DNA of 45,430 bases from Anaerolineaceae bacterium (GCA_009885525.1 VFKN01000151.1:1-45430); one strand, 5' to 3'; positions 30,781-39,068 are shown, counted from the first letter of the stretch. Program-made: numbers and translations. Notes: generated by a model from the sequence alone, not told the origin.

Positions 30781-31650
30781 ATGTTAAACGCCTTACTTAA
30801 AACCATGCGTCCGCGCCAGTGGACGAAAAATGTTTTCATTTTTGCCGCGCTTGTTTTTGACAAACAACTTCTCAACCCGAAATCCTTTTTATATACGCTT
30901 GCAGGCTTCGTGCTATTTTGTCTGATCTCGTCCAGCGTTTATATCTTCAACGATCTCGCCGATATCGAGGCGGATCGGAAGCATCCCGAAAAGAAGAATC
31001 GTCCCATCCCATCTGGCAAACTGTCTGTTAGCGCCGCGTGGATTGCGGGGATCATATTAGTTATCTTTACGTTCACGGCTTCATATTTTCTAGCGCCTAA
31101 CTTTGCCGCCGTTATCTTGGTTTACTTCATCCTCAATATGGCGTATTCAAAATGGCTCAAGCATATTCCGATTGTTGACGTGCTCATCATCGCCGCGGGA
31201 TTTGTCCTGCGCGTGCATGCGGGCGTCACACTTATCCATGTGCAAAGATTTTCGCCGTGGCTTTATGTCGTCATGACTTTGCTCGCGCTCTTCCTCGGTT
31301 TTGGAAAACGCCGCGCCGAGCTCGCCTTGCTTACACACGGCGCAGGCTCACACCGCAAAGTATTAGATGGCTACACACTTCCGCTGCTCGATCAATACAT
31401 CCTGATCGTTTCAGGTACAACCATCGTCGCATATTCGCTTTACACTTTCAACGCGCCGAACGTTCCTGACAATCACAGCATGATGCTGACCATTCCGTTT
31501 GTGGTTTACGCCATCTTCCGCTATCTTTATCTCATCGAAGTCAAACACGCCGGTGGCGCGCCCGAAGAAGTTTTATTATCCGACCGCCCGTTTCAAATCA
31601 CAATGATCCTTTGGGGAGCGGCTGTTCTCGCCGTATTTTACCTATCATGA
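30781..31650 (+). CDS. UbiA family prenyltransferase, decaprenyl-phosphate phosphoribosyltransferase-like
   Basis: 289 residues with about eight membrane segments. MRPRQWTKNVFIFAALVFDKQLLN at the N-terminus is characteristic of the DPPR synthase-like branch (UbiA of actinobacterial arabinan synthesis and relatives). The aspartate-rich motif is NDLADIEADRKHPEKKNRPIPSGKL, and the second conserved region is PIVDVLIIAAGFVLRVHAGV. Such enzymes move a phosphoribosyl group to a polyprenyl phosphate in the membrane. It heads the isoprenoid cluster, and its stop overlaps the mevalonate kinase start (ATGA), linking prenyl use with prenyl supply. Confidence 0.87.
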   Translation: MLNALLKTMRPRQWTKNVFIFAALVFDKQLLNPKSFLYTLAGFVLFCLISSSVYIFNDLADIEADRKHPEKKNRPIPSGKLSVSAAWIAGIILVIFTFTASYFLAPNFAAVILVYFILNMAYSKWLKHIPIVDVLIIAAGFVLRVHAGVTLIHVQRFSPWLYVVMTLLALFLGFGKRRAELALLTHGAGSHRKVLDGYTLPLLDQYILIVSGTTIVAYSLYTFNAPNVPDNHSMMLTIPFVVYAIFRYLYLIEVKHAGGAPEEVLLSDRPFQITMILWGAAVLAVFYLS

Positions 31651-32573
31651 AATCATCAGCGCCCGGAAAAATTATCCTCTTTGGTGAACACGCGGTGGTC
31701 TATGGCCGTCCCGCGCTTGCCATTCCTGTCATGCAGGTTCAAGTGGATGTCGAGGTGCTGGACACTTCGCGTGCGGGGATTTTTATCAACGCCCCGAAAA
31801 TTAACCTGCACGCCGAATTAGACGCGCTGCCTGCCGACCACCCGATTGCTTCTGTTATTCACAATTTATTTTCCACACTCGATCTCCCCGCGCCCGCCGG
31901 CGGACTCGAGATCAACATCGAGTCGACGATCCCGGTCGCAGCGGGGCTCGGCTCCGGCGCGGCAGTCTCTGTCGCGTTGATCCGCGCGCTGGTGCTCTAC
32001 GTGGAGCGATCCCTCTCCGATGAGCAGGTCAATAATCTGGCGTATGAAGTCGAAAAACTGCATCACGGCACGCCCTCGGGAATTGATAATACTGTCATTA
32101 CGTATGCCAAGCCTGTGTACTTCATCAAAGGAAAACCCGGCGAAAGATTTAAAGTAGGCAAACCCTTTACCATTGTTATTGGCGATACAGGCATGCCGGC
32201 ACCCACGAAAGAAGCCGTTGGCGATGTGCGCCGTTTATGGTTAAAAGACCCCATCAGATTTGAAGCAATATTTAATGAGATCTCGCAAATCTCGCTCATT
32301 GCGCGCCGTTCCATTGAAAGCGGAATGCCCGAGATGCTCGGCGAGATCATGGATCATAACCATGCTTTCTTACAGGAAATGTCCGTCTCGTCTATTGAGT
32401 TGGACAGGCTGGTGAATGCCGCGCGCGATGCCGGCGCAATCGGCGCAAAACTTAGCGGCGGCGGGCGCGGCGGCAACATGATCGCGCTTGTCAAAAAGGA
32501 AGATGCCGAATCAGTCGCGCAGGCCATTATGTCCGCTGGCGCAAAGCAGACTATCATTACAGAAGTGAGTTAG
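31647..32573 (+). CDS. mvk: Mevalonate kinase
   Basis: 308 residues of the GHMP kinase family: KSSAPGKIILFGEHAVVYGRPALA at the N-terminus, ATP-binding PVAAGLGSGAAVSVALIRAL, the TPSGIDNTV segment with the catalytic Asp, and C-terminal KLSGGGRGGNMIAL. It phosphorylates mevalonate to mevalonate 5-phosphate in the cytoplasm. Start ATG 31647 overlaps the ubiA stop and begins exactly at the family N-terminus; the longer frame upstream lies inside ubiA. It is followed by a 37-bp gap with a palindrome (32576-32600). Confidence 0.92.
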   Translation: MKSSAPGKIILFGEHAVVYGRPALAIPVMQVQVDVEVLDTSRAGIFINAPKINLHAELDALPADHPIASVIHNLFSTLDLPAPAGGLEINIESTIPVAAGLGSGAAVSVALIRALVLYVERSLSDEQVNNLAYEVEKLHHGTPSGIDNTVITYAKPVYFIKGKPGERFKVGKPFTIVIGDTGMPAPTKEAVGDVRRLWLKDPIRFEAIFNEISQISLIARRSIESGMPEMLGEIMDHNHAFLQEMSVSSIELDRLVNAARDAGAIGAKLSGGGRGGNMIALVKKEDAESVAQAIMSAGAKQTIITEVS

Positions 32574-32575
32574 GC

Positions 32576-32600
32576 AGAGACAGTCGAAGTGACTGTCTCT
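32576..32600. repeat. Palindrome of the GACAGTC family
   Basis: AGAGACAGTC and GACTGTCTCT pair around GAAGT. It lies directly behind mvk with no T-run. Confidence 0.7.
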
Positions 32601-32610
32601 GATTTGATCT

Positions 32611-33222
32611 ATGAACAAAAAATGGTTCGCTCCCATCCCTCCCTATCTCGCCGTGTGGGCGGGATTATTTTTATTAAAAAACGCATGGCTGGCGTTGATT
32701 TGCTTTCACCTTGCTGTTTTATTTTCGCTGCTTGTTTTGCGTTCCGATGTTCCCGTTGAAATTCTTTTCAAAAGCAAATATAAAAAGTGGGCTATTGCAA
32801 GCGTAATTTTGTGCGGCCTCAGTGGAATTAACTTATATTTTTTCTGGAATATGTTTGGGGTCGCCAATACTCTTCTCCTGCAACTTAAATCCCTTGGCTT
32901 GAATTCATCTTCGTGGCTTCCCTTTATCATTTATTTCTCACTGGTCAACCCGCTTGTAGAGGAATATTTCTGGCGCGGATTTCTTGGAGATGCTACAAAC
33001 ACTTTATATATCGGCGATTTCATCTTCGCGGGTTATCATGCGCTGATCTTATGGGGAAGAATTCCACTTCTCTCGATTTTATTCGCGCTTGTTTTTCTGG
33101 TCACAGCGGGCTGGTTGTGGCGTCAGATCCGCCGCGAGGATGAAGGTCTGCTCGCGCCCGTGCTCGGTCACATGACTGCGGATTTTACGATCCTTGTATG
33201 TATTCTCGTTAAGACTTTGTAG
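32611..33222 (+). CDS. CPBP family intramembrane metalloprotease-like protein
   Basis: 203 residues with about six membrane segments. The glutamate motif is Glu117-Glu118-x-x-x-Arg122 in LVEEYFWRGFL. A later histidine occurs in FAGYHALILWG, and the final one in VLGHMTADFTILV, the HxxxD/N-type motif. This matches the CAAX protease/bacteriocin-processing (Abi, CPBP) family, whose members cleave within or near the membrane or act as self-immunity proteins. CAAX-type enzymes act on prenylated proteins in eukaryotes, so a place in an isoprenoid cluster is suggestive but not proof. Start at ATG 32611 has no strong Shine-Dalgarno. Confidence 0.78.
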   Translation: MNKKWFAPIPPYLAVWAGLFLLKNAWLALICFHLAVLFSLLVLRSDVPVEILFKSKYKKWAIASVILCGLSGINLYFFWNMFGVANTLLLQLKSLGLNSSSWLPFIIYFSLVNPLVEEYFWRGFLGDATNTLYIGDFIFAGYHALILWGRIPLLSILFALVFLVTAGWLWRQIRREDEGLLAPVLGHMTADFTILVCILVKTL

Positions 33223-33235
33223 ATCATAGGTGTTC

Positions 33236-34003
33236 ATGAATATTTTTGTACTCAAATTGATTCTTGCCCCCATTATTATCGGCTCTGCCAGTCTCGCCGG
33301 GCGCAAATGGGGATCAGCGGTCAGCGGCTGGCTGGTGGGGCTTCCGCTCACATCGGGACCCGTTGCGTTCTTCCTCGCGCTTAGCCATGATAGAGCCTTT
33401 GCGCATGACGCCATCCGCGGCACGCTGAGCGGCGGCTTTTCCTTGATCGCATTTACGCTCACGTATGCGTGGACAGCCAAAAGATTCAATTGGGTGGTCT
33501 CAATTTTAACCAGTGTGTTTGTTTTTGCATGTATGACCGCGTTGATGCAAAATATAGTTATCCCGTTCATGCCGCTTTTCTTTTGCGTGGTTGCCGTTAT
33601 TTTCATCGGCTTGCGGCTTATGCCGGAACAGGAGGTTGTAATGTCAGATTCAATTCCGGGCAAGTGGGACATCCCCGCGCGGATTTTAATTGGCACGAGT
33701 TTTATTTTACTCATAACAGGCATTGCGCCTTATATCGGTGCGCGGCTTACGGGGCTGCTCACCACCATTCCTTTGTACATTAGCATCCTGACGATCTTTG
33801 CGCATCGTCATCAAGGCCATGCAAGCGCCACCAATGTGCTGCGCGGTTTGATCCTTGGCTTATTTTCGTTTGCGGGGTTTTATCTTGCGTTAGGATTGTT
33901 GATCGAAAATTCGAGTCTGGCAGTTTCATTCGGCGCGGCCACTTTTACAACTCTGGTGATTCAAGGCGCATCTTTGTTTATCCTGCGCCTGACACATAAA
34001 TAA
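33236..34003 (+). CDS. Unrecognised polytopic membrane protein
   Basis: 255 residues in what looks like two related halves of about four helices each: LAGRKWGSAVSGWLVGLPLTSGPVAFFLAL in the first, and ITGIAPYIGARLTGLLTTIPLYISILTIFAHRHQG in the second (a repeated G-x-x-x-G-L-L/P pattern). I do not recognise a named family; similar two-fold membrane proteins are usually transporters. Start ATG 33236 is chosen over GTG 33230, since AGG lies just upstream. It is 13 bp after the CPBP gene and probably cotranscribed. Confidence 0.7.
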   Translation: MNIFVLKLILAPIIIGSASLAGRKWGSAVSGWLVGLPLTSGPVAFFLALSHDRAFAHDAIRGTLSGGFSLIAFTLTYAWTAKRFNWVVSILTSVFVFACMTALMQNIVIPFMPLFFCVVAVIFIGLRLMPEQEVVMSDSIPGKWDIPARILIGTSFILLITGIAPYIGARLTGLLTTIPLYISILTIFAHRHQGHASATNVLRGLILGLFSFAGFYLALGLLIENSSLAVSFGAATFTTLVIQGASLFILRLTHK

Positions 34004-34066
34004 TTTTGACACATGTCCGTTTTGCACAAAACCATCATGTGGCGCGGACTGCGCCTGCGTAAAGAT

Positions 34067-34087
34067 CAGACTTGTCTGTTTTTATTT
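34067..34087 (+). terminator. Weak terminator-like hairpin
   Basis: CAGAC-TT-GTCTG followed by TTTTTATTT. The stem is short (5 bp). It would end the mvk-CPBP-membrane protein message before the decarboxylase gene. Confidence 0.4.
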
Positions 34088-34103
34088 AACCATCCCTTCG
34101 TGA

Positions 34104-34109
34104 TAAACT
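34104..34109 (+). promoter_or_regulatory. Candidate -10 box giving a leaderless decarboxylase message
   Basis: TGATAAACT (34101-34109) has the extended -10 form and ends 6 nt before ATG 34116, with no Shine-Dalgarno. Confidence 0.35.
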
Positions 34110-34115
34110 TTGCAT

Positions 34116-35105
34116 ATGACCACAGCAACCGCCCAAAGCCATCCCAACATTGCTGCAATTAAATATTGGGGCAATCGTGACAATGCCTTACGCCTCCCTG
34201 TTAATGGTTCCATCTCGATGAATCTGGGTGGGCTGTACGCGCGCACAACTGTAACCTTCAGCGCATCTAAAAATGATGCGCTCAGCATTAATAACCATGC
34301 AGTCATCGGCAAAGGTTTGGAGCGTGTCTCTTATATTCTTGATCTCGTGCGCAGCATGGCGAATATAAAAGAGAAGGCCGAAGTGAGCAGTGAAAATAAT
34401 TTCCCCGCCGGCGCGGGCATTGCTTCGTCTGCGGCGGCGTTTGCGGCGCTGGCGTTGGCTGCATCCAAAGCGGCGGGATTAAATTTGAGCGAGCCCGAAC
34501 TCTCGCGCCTCGCGCGGCGCGGATCGGGGTCGGCGTCGCGTTCCATCCCGGCCGGGTTTGTCGAATGGCGGGTCGGCGCAAGCGAGGAAGATTCTTACGC
34601 GTTTTCCATTGCGCCAGTGGGTCATTGGAATTTGGTGGATTGCGTCGCCATTGTTAGTGTCGCACATAAGAAGACCGGCTCCACCGAAGGTCACGCCATC
34701 GCGGGAACCAGTCCGCTGCAAAATACTCGCGTAGCGGATACTCCGCGCCGCCTTGATATTTGCCGCCGCGCAATCCTCACCCGCGATTTTGAATCCTTCG
34801 CGAATATTATCGAACACGATTCAGATATGATGCACGCGGTGATGATGACCTCTAATCCGCCGCTGATGTATTGGCAGCCTGCAACCGTTGGGATTTTTCA
34901 CGCTGTCCGCGACTGGCGCAGCAAGGGACTTCCCGTCGGCTATACGGTTGATGCGGGCGCAAATGTGCATATAATGTGTTTAGGTGATTATGCAAAAGAA
35001 GTGGAAACAAAACTGCGCGAGCTCCCCGGTGTGAGTGATGTACTCGTCGCCGGAGTTGGCGGCGCGGCGCAGGTGATCGAGTCCGCTTTGCGAAGCACCC
35101 TTTAG
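34116..35105 (+). CDS. Diphosphomevalonate or phosphomevalonate decarboxylase
   Basis: 329 residues, GHMP fold. The N-terminal substrate/ATP region is NIAAIKYWGNRDNALRLPVNGSISMNLGG, then a Ser/Ala-rich phosphate loop FPAGAGIASSAAAFAALALAAS, RRGSGSASRSIPAGFVEW (with the catalytic Arg and Ser region), and YTVDAGANVHIM. The classical enzyme makes isopentenyl diphosphate from diphosphomevalonate. Some Chloroflexota instead decarboxylate phosphomevalonate and then use isopentenyl phosphate kinase (established for Roseiflexus). No phosphomevalonate kinase gene is nearby, so which reaction applies is open. The final residues (ALRSTL) and stop overlap a dispersed repeat. Confidence 0.88.
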   Translation: MTTATAQSHPNIAAIKYWGNRDNALRLPVNGSISMNLGGLYARTTVTFSASKNDALSINNHAVIGKGLERVSYILDLVRSMANIKEKAEVSSENNFPAGAGIASSAAAFAALALAASKAAGLNLSEPELSRLARRGSGSASRSIPAGFVEWRVGASEEDSYAFSIAPVGHWNLVDCVAIVSVAHKKTGSTEGHAIAGTSPLQNTRVADTPRRLDICRRAILTRDFESFANIIEHDSDMMHAVMMTSNPPLMYWQPATVGIFHAVRDWRSKGLPVGYTVDAGANVHIMCLGDYAKEVETKLRELPGVSDVLVAGVGGAAQVIESALRSTL

Positions 35106-35106
35106 G

Positions 35107-35187
35107 GTAAGCGGGCTTTGTAAAAATAGCGCGGTGGTTTCATCGCCGCGCGGGATCGGAGATGAGCAAATATCAGCAAAACAGGAT
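35107..35187. repeat. Dispersed repeat, copy 1 (before degV)
   Basis: AGCGGGCTT (35110-35118) then a GCGCGG...CCGCGC hairpin, then GATGAGCAAATATCAGCAAA (35161-35180). The same arrangement occurs after degV at 36239-36340. Copy 1 lacks the CCTGAGCC insertion found in copy 2. Confidence 0.7.
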
Positions 35188-35298
35188 TCTCCTCAATGGA
35201 GTCGCGGCGCGTTTTTTTATCCGCCTGAAAATTTGAAAAGTTCCGTATATAAAGAATCTGATAATATTAATTTACCTTGAAAACTTAGGAGCTCAATA

Positions 35299-36168
35299 AT
35301 GCAGATCGTAACCGACACCGGCATGGATATGTTCCTGCCGCCCGAATTAATGCCCGAAATCCCCATTCATGTTGTGCCGCACGTCATCACACTGGATGGA
35401 AAGTCTTACCGCAGCGGGGAAGAAATTCAAGCAGATGAATTACAAAAAATGTTAATGGCAACACCCAGTTTTCCAACCACATCGCAGCCTTCAGCGGGGG
35501 ATTTCGCCGATGTGTATCGCAAACTTGCGGTGAACGACCCCGATATTCTTTCCATTCAAATGTCATCCGGTTTGAGCGGAACATACAGCGCTGCCAGTAC
35601 TGCCGCTGGGATGGTTCCTGAAGCCAATGTGACCGTGGTGGATACCAAAACCCTATGCGCCGCGCAAGGCTGGATCGTTGCCGCTGCGGGACGCGCCATC
35701 AAAGCCGGCTGGTCTTTGGATAAAATCCTTGCGCTCATGAAGCGTGTTGGCGATGCGACCGAAGAGGCTTACACGCTGGATGATCTGAAGTATCTTATTC
35801 ATGGCGGGCGCATTAGCCACATGAAAGGATTATTCGCTTCCATGTTAAAGATCCGCCCGTTGATCGGCGTGGAGAAAGTCGGCGGCACGTATGCGCAGTT
35901 GGGCATGGCGCGTACCTTTGAGAAGGCGCTGCAAGGTCTGGTCGATAATATGCTCAAATACCACAAGCCCGGTTCCGCTTTGCGTGTGCAGGTCTTACAT
36001 TCTTATAATCAGCCCGGCGTGGATGCGCTGACGAAATTAATTGCGCCAGTTTTCAAATGCACATGGATGCCTGTCAATTACATGTCGCCTGTTCTGGCGG
36101 CGCACACGGGTCCCAGCATGGTGGGTGTGGCCTTTGCCGCAGCGGATGTGTTTGACGAAGTTCCGTAA
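35299..36168 (+). CDS. DegV family fatty acid-binding protein
   Basis: 289 residues. IVTDTGMDMFLPPELM at the N-terminus (the DegV DS/DT motif), ATPSFPTTSQPSAGDFADVY, ILSIQMSSGLSGTYSAA, the middle KYLIHGGRISHMKGLFASMLKIRPLIGVE, and AAHTGPSMVGVAF at the end. Proteins of this family bind a fatty acid, and in FakB-FakA systems present it for phosphorylation. No FakA kinase is in the window. TAGGAG at about 35287-35292 precedes ATG 35299. A terminator-like hairpin follows at 36197-36228. Confidence 0.92.
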   Translation: MQIVTDTGMDMFLPPELMPEIPIHVVPHVITLDGKSYRSGEEIQADELQKMLMATPSFPTTSQPSAGDFADVYRKLAVNDPDILSIQMSSGLSGTYSAASTAAGMVPEANVTVVDTKTLCAAQGWIVAAAGRAIKAGWSLDKILALMKRVGDATEEAYTLDDLKYLIHGGRISHMKGLFASMLKIRPLIGVEKVGGTYAQLGMARTFEKALQGLVDNMLKYHKPGSALRVQVLHSYNQPGVDALTKLIAPVFKCTWMPVNYMSPVLAAHTGPSMVGVAFAAADVFDEVP

Positions 36169-36196
36169 AAATATAATTAACAAAGATAATAATTCT

Positions 36197-36228
36197 GGAG
36201 TCCGTCAATTTGATGACGGACTCCTTTT
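36197..36228 (+). terminator. Terminator-like hairpin after degV (GGAGTCC family)
   Basis: GGAGTCCGTCA (36197-36207) pairs with TGACGGACTCC (36214-36224), followed by TTTTAG. The T-run is short. The core resembles the GGAGTCC repeats at 29141 and 30695. Confidence 0.6.
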
Positions 36229-36238
36229 AGTCCGCTTT

Positions 36239-36340
36239 AGCGGGCTTCGTACGAATAGCACGGCGGTGGTTCCTGAGCCTGTCGAAGGGTTCATCGCCGT
36301 GCGGGCATGGGGATGAAGTAAATATCAGCGAAACAGAATC
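36239..36340. repeat. Dispersed repeat, copy 2 (after degV) with nested insertion
   Basis: The same unit as 35107-35187: AGCGGGCTT, CGGTGG...CATCGCCG hairpin, GATGAAGTAAATATCAGCG. Between CGGTGG and TTCATCGCCG it carries TTCCTGAGCCTGTCGAAGGG, of which CCTGAGCCTGTCGAAGGG (36272-36289) is repeat family B. Copy 1 has only one T there, so the pair shows an empty and a filled site. The rest of 36169-36476 holds no ORF. Confidence 0.75.
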
Positions 36341-36476
36341 AACTTCGAGGGGAAATAGCGCGCAGTTTATCTAATAAATCTTTAACTTCATCAAATCCAT
36401 TTACAGATATAATCCCTTTGTTGTCAAAATAAGGCTTCAGGAGTATTCGCTTCGGAAGTTTAGATTAAGGAAATAT

Positions 36477-37583
36477 ATGGTCCCTACATTTGTAACGTTC
36501 ATTGTGTTTTTCTTTGCCCTCAGTTTCATGATCTTCATTCATGAGCTCGGGCATTTCATCGCCGCGCGCTGGGCCGGAATCGAGGTCGAAGAATTCGGCT
36601 TCGGGCTGCCCTCTAAAAAGCTGGTCACGCTCTTCACCTGGCAGGGCACGGAATTCACCATTCACGCGCTGCCGCTCGGCGGATTCATCCGCCCCAAAGG
36701 TGAGAACGACCCTAATATCCCCGGCGGACTTGCTTCCGCAAACCCGTGGAAGCGGCTGGTCGTTTTGTTCGCCGGCCCGCTGATGAATTTATTGACCGCG
36801 GTAATTGTCTTCTCCATGTTGATCGCATTCGAGGGTGTGCCCGTTCCGGGTTCTGTCAAGATCAACGCAGTGGTGGCTAATTCCCCCGCGCAGCAGGCAA
36901 AAATTCAAGCCGGTGATATCCTGCTTTCCATCAATGGCAAAAGCGTCACCGAGATTCAATCTGCCATTGATATTATCAAAGCCAATCTTGATAAACCCGT
37001 TGAATTATTGTTCGACCGTAACGGTGAAAAGGTCACGCTCACAGCCACGCCATTATCGAACCGCACAAACGGCGCGCTGGGCGTTGAGTTAACCTACCCC
37101 ACCCGTCCGTCAACTTTTTACGAGGTCGCAACCGGCGGTGTGATGATTACCGGCGTGCAAGCCGGCACACTTCTTTATATTCCCGTTGCGCTTATTCAAG
37201 GCGTTATCGCGCCCAAAGATGCGCGCGTGGTCGGCTTCAAGGGTATCTTCGATATGTTCGATGTCTCCATTGAAGAGGACATATCCTCGCGCCAGCAAGT
37301 CGCATCAGCCCCATCAGGCGCGCCCGCGCCCAGCCCTACCAATATGACGCTCAGTTTGATCGGGCTGCTCAGTGTTTCGCTCGGCGTGATGAACCTGCTT
37401 CCCATCCCTGCTTTGGATGGCGGGCGCATTCTTTTCACACTTCCCGAGATTCTCTTCAAGCGCCGTATTCCGCCCGAACGCGAAAATATGGTTAATGGGA
37501 TCGCCATGCTGTTGTTGATCGGGCTTTTGATCTTCGTCAATATTATGGATATTATCAACCCCATTCAAATCCCCATTCGATAA
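36477..37583 (+). CDS. rseP: Site-2 protease RseP (M50 family, PDZ-containing)
   Basis: 368 residues. The first membrane segment contains the zinc motif HELGH (His22-Glu23-His26), followed by GFGLPSKKLVTLF and PLGGFIRPKGENDPN. It has one PDZ domain (about 115-205: AVVANSPAQQAKIQAGDILLSINGKSV) and C-terminal LLPIPALDGGRILF, where Asp314 is the third zinc ligand. Family role: intramembrane cleavage of anti-sigma factors or signal peptides. AAGGAAAT precedes ATG 36477. A low-complexity SAPSGAPAPSP loop (about 277-285) is unusual but within the variable part. One bp separates it from the HEAT gene. Confidence 0.92.
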   Translation: MVPTFVTFIVFFFALSFMIFIHELGHFIAARWAGIEVEEFGFGLPSKKLVTLFTWQGTEFTIHALPLGGFIRPKGENDPNIPGGLASANPWKRLVVLFAGPLMNLLTAVIVFSMLIAFEGVPVPGSVKINAVVANSPAQQAKIQAGDILLSINGKSVTEIQSAIDIIKANLDKPVELLFDRNGEKVTLTATPLSNRTNGALGVELTYPTRPSTFYEVATGGVMITGVQAGTLLYIPVALIQGVIAPKDARVVGFKGIFDMFDVSIEEDISSRQQVASAPSGAPAPSPTNMTLSLIGLLSVSLGVMNLLPIPALDGGRILFTLPEILFKRRIPPERENMVNGIAMLLLIGLLIFVNIMDIINPIQIPIR

Positions 37584-37584
37584 C

Positions 37585-38562
37585 ATGGCTGATAAACTTA
37601 CCTTTCAAAAAGTTCTCGATCATTTGCTGGATTCCAAAAAGGATATTCCGCAGAGTTACCTGCAATACTATTCGGATCTGGACCCCAAGTCTTTGCGCCT
37701 GTTCATGGATATTTGGCGCAGCGTTAAACCCCCCCGCAAGTTGATCCTGCTCGACGCGCTTTTATCTCACCTCGATTCTGAGTCCATCGTCTCCTACGAA
37801 GAGATCGGGCGCGCGCTGTTAAACGACCCCGATGGGGAAGTCCGCGCGCGCGCGATTCGTTTGCTCGCCGAAGCGGATGATGCCCGCTTAACCGACTCAT
37901 TCGTCGAAATTCTCATGCACGACGCGGAACTTGCTCCGCGCATGGAAGCCGCGACTCTGCTTGGCGAATTTGTGCTGCTCGCCGAGTTGGAAAAACTGGA
38001 TGGCGCACTACAGCGCAAAATAGAAAAGGCGCTCGTAACCGTTGTAAAAAGTGACGCTGATCCAGCCTTACGCAGACGCGCACTCGAAGCGCTGGGATAT
38101 TCCTCGAACATTGAGTTGATGGGCTTGATCGAATCCGCGTTTGAACGCGCCGACCCGATGTGGGTCGCCAGCGCTCTGCACGCCATGGGACGCTCCCACG
38201 ATGACGAACGCTGGCGCGAAGAAGTCATCAGCCGCTTATTAGATGAAGATCCGCGCATCCGCTTTGCAGCGGTTGAAGCCGCGGGCGAGTTGCTCATTGA
38301 AGAAGCTAGCCCGATCATGTTAAAAATGCTCGAAGACGACGAGGAAGATGATGATGTCGCGGTCGCCGCAGTCTGGGCGCTTTCACAGATCGGCGGCGAG
38401 GACGCGCGCATTTATCTCGTCAACCTGATCGAGAATACCGAAGACGAAGATATCCTCGAATATCTTGAAGATGCGCTTGAAAATTTAAATTTCAACGAAG
38501 AGTTGAATAAGTTCGACCTTTTAGATCTTGATGAGGACGATCTGGATGATGAAAGCAAGTAA
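37585..38562 (+). CDS. HEAT-repeat protein with acidic C-terminus
   Basis: 325 residues. After an N-terminal helical region, short helical pairs of HEAT/PBS-lyase type repeat every ~30-35 residues, for example DPDGEVRARAIRLLAEADD, DPALRRRALEALGYS, DPRIRFAAVEAAGELLIEEA and DDVAVAAVWALSQIGGEDA. The C-terminus is strongly acidic (LDLDEDDLDDESK). Such proteins are scaffolds or adaptors; the client is unknown. The start follows rseP by 1 bp, so it is translationally coupled and may serve that protease or its substrates. Confidence 0.85.
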   Translation: MADKLTFQKVLDHLLDSKKDIPQSYLQYYSDLDPKSLRLFMDIWRSVKPPRKLILLDALLSHLDSESIVSYEEIGRALLNDPDGEVRARAIRLLAEADDARLTDSFVEILMHDAELAPRMEAATLLGEFVLLAELEKLDGALQRKIEKALVTVVKSDADPALRRRALEALGYSSNIELMGLIESAFERADPMWVASALHAMGRSHDDERWREEVISRLLDEDPRIRFAAVEAAGELLIEEASPIMLKMLEDDEEDDDVAVAAVWALSQIGGEDARIYLVNLIENTEDEDILEYLEDALENLNFNEELNKFDLLDLDEDDLDDESK

Positions 38563-38563
38563 C

Positions 38564-39001
38564 ATGTCACCCTTCATCCTTATTCTTTTGATCGGCGTAC
38601 TGGGCGGAGTGGCGGTTGGCATACAATCTCCGCTCTCCAGTATGATCAGCCAGCGGCTGGGCGTGTTGGAAAGCATTTTCATTATCCACATCGGCGGCGC
38701 GATTTTTGCGTTGATTCCGCTGCTGATCTACGGGGGCGGAAAACTCTCCGAGTGGCGCAGTGTTCCGTGGTATGCGCTTGTCGCGGGCGGATTCGGCCTG
38801 GTGGTTATCTTCGCAATGACTTATATGATTCCCCGTGTGGGAGTCGCAACTGCGCTGATCATCCTGCTGGCGGGTCAATTGCTCATCGGCACTGTATTGG
38901 ATTATTTTGGCTGGTTGGGGGCTGCGCAAAAATCTTTAGACTTTACACGTTTACTTGGCCTGGCTGCGGTGCTGCTTGGCGCGTGGTTATCGGTGAAATA
39001 A
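38564..39001 (+). CDS. Small DMT-superfamily transporter (YdcZ/DUF606 type)
   Basis: 145 residues with five membrane segments: ILLIGVLGGVAVGIQSPLSSMISQRLG, FIIHIGGAIFALIPLL, PWYALVAGGFGLVVIFAMTYMIPRVGVATALIILLAGQLLIGTVLDYFGWLG and LLGLAAVLLGAWL. This is the DUF606 (YdcZ) half-size DMT layout; such proteins probably dimerise. ATG 38564 begins directly after the HEAT stop; an in-frame ATG at 38549 would overlap it and add five residues. Substrate unknown. Confidence 0.82.
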   Translation: MSPFILILLIGVLGGVAVGIQSPLSSMISQRLGVLESIFIIHIGGAIFALIPLLIYGGGKLSEWRSVPWYALVAGGFGLVVIFAMTYMIPRVGVATALIILLAGQLLIGTVLDYFGWLGAAQKSLDFTRLLGLAAVLLGAWLSVK

Positions 39002-39002
39002 C

Positions 39003-39068
39003 AGTGTCACTCTGAGCGGAGCGAAGAGTCTCTCCGCTGACGTAGAGATGCTTCGCTCCGCATGACAT
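39003..39068. repeat. CTGAGCGGAGCGAAG palindromic repeat
   Basis: CTCTGAGCGGAGCGAAGAGTCTC at the left and GAGATGCTTCGCTCCGCATGAC at the right form an imperfect palindrome just after the DMT gene. A relative lies at 28214-28283. Confidence 0.65.
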
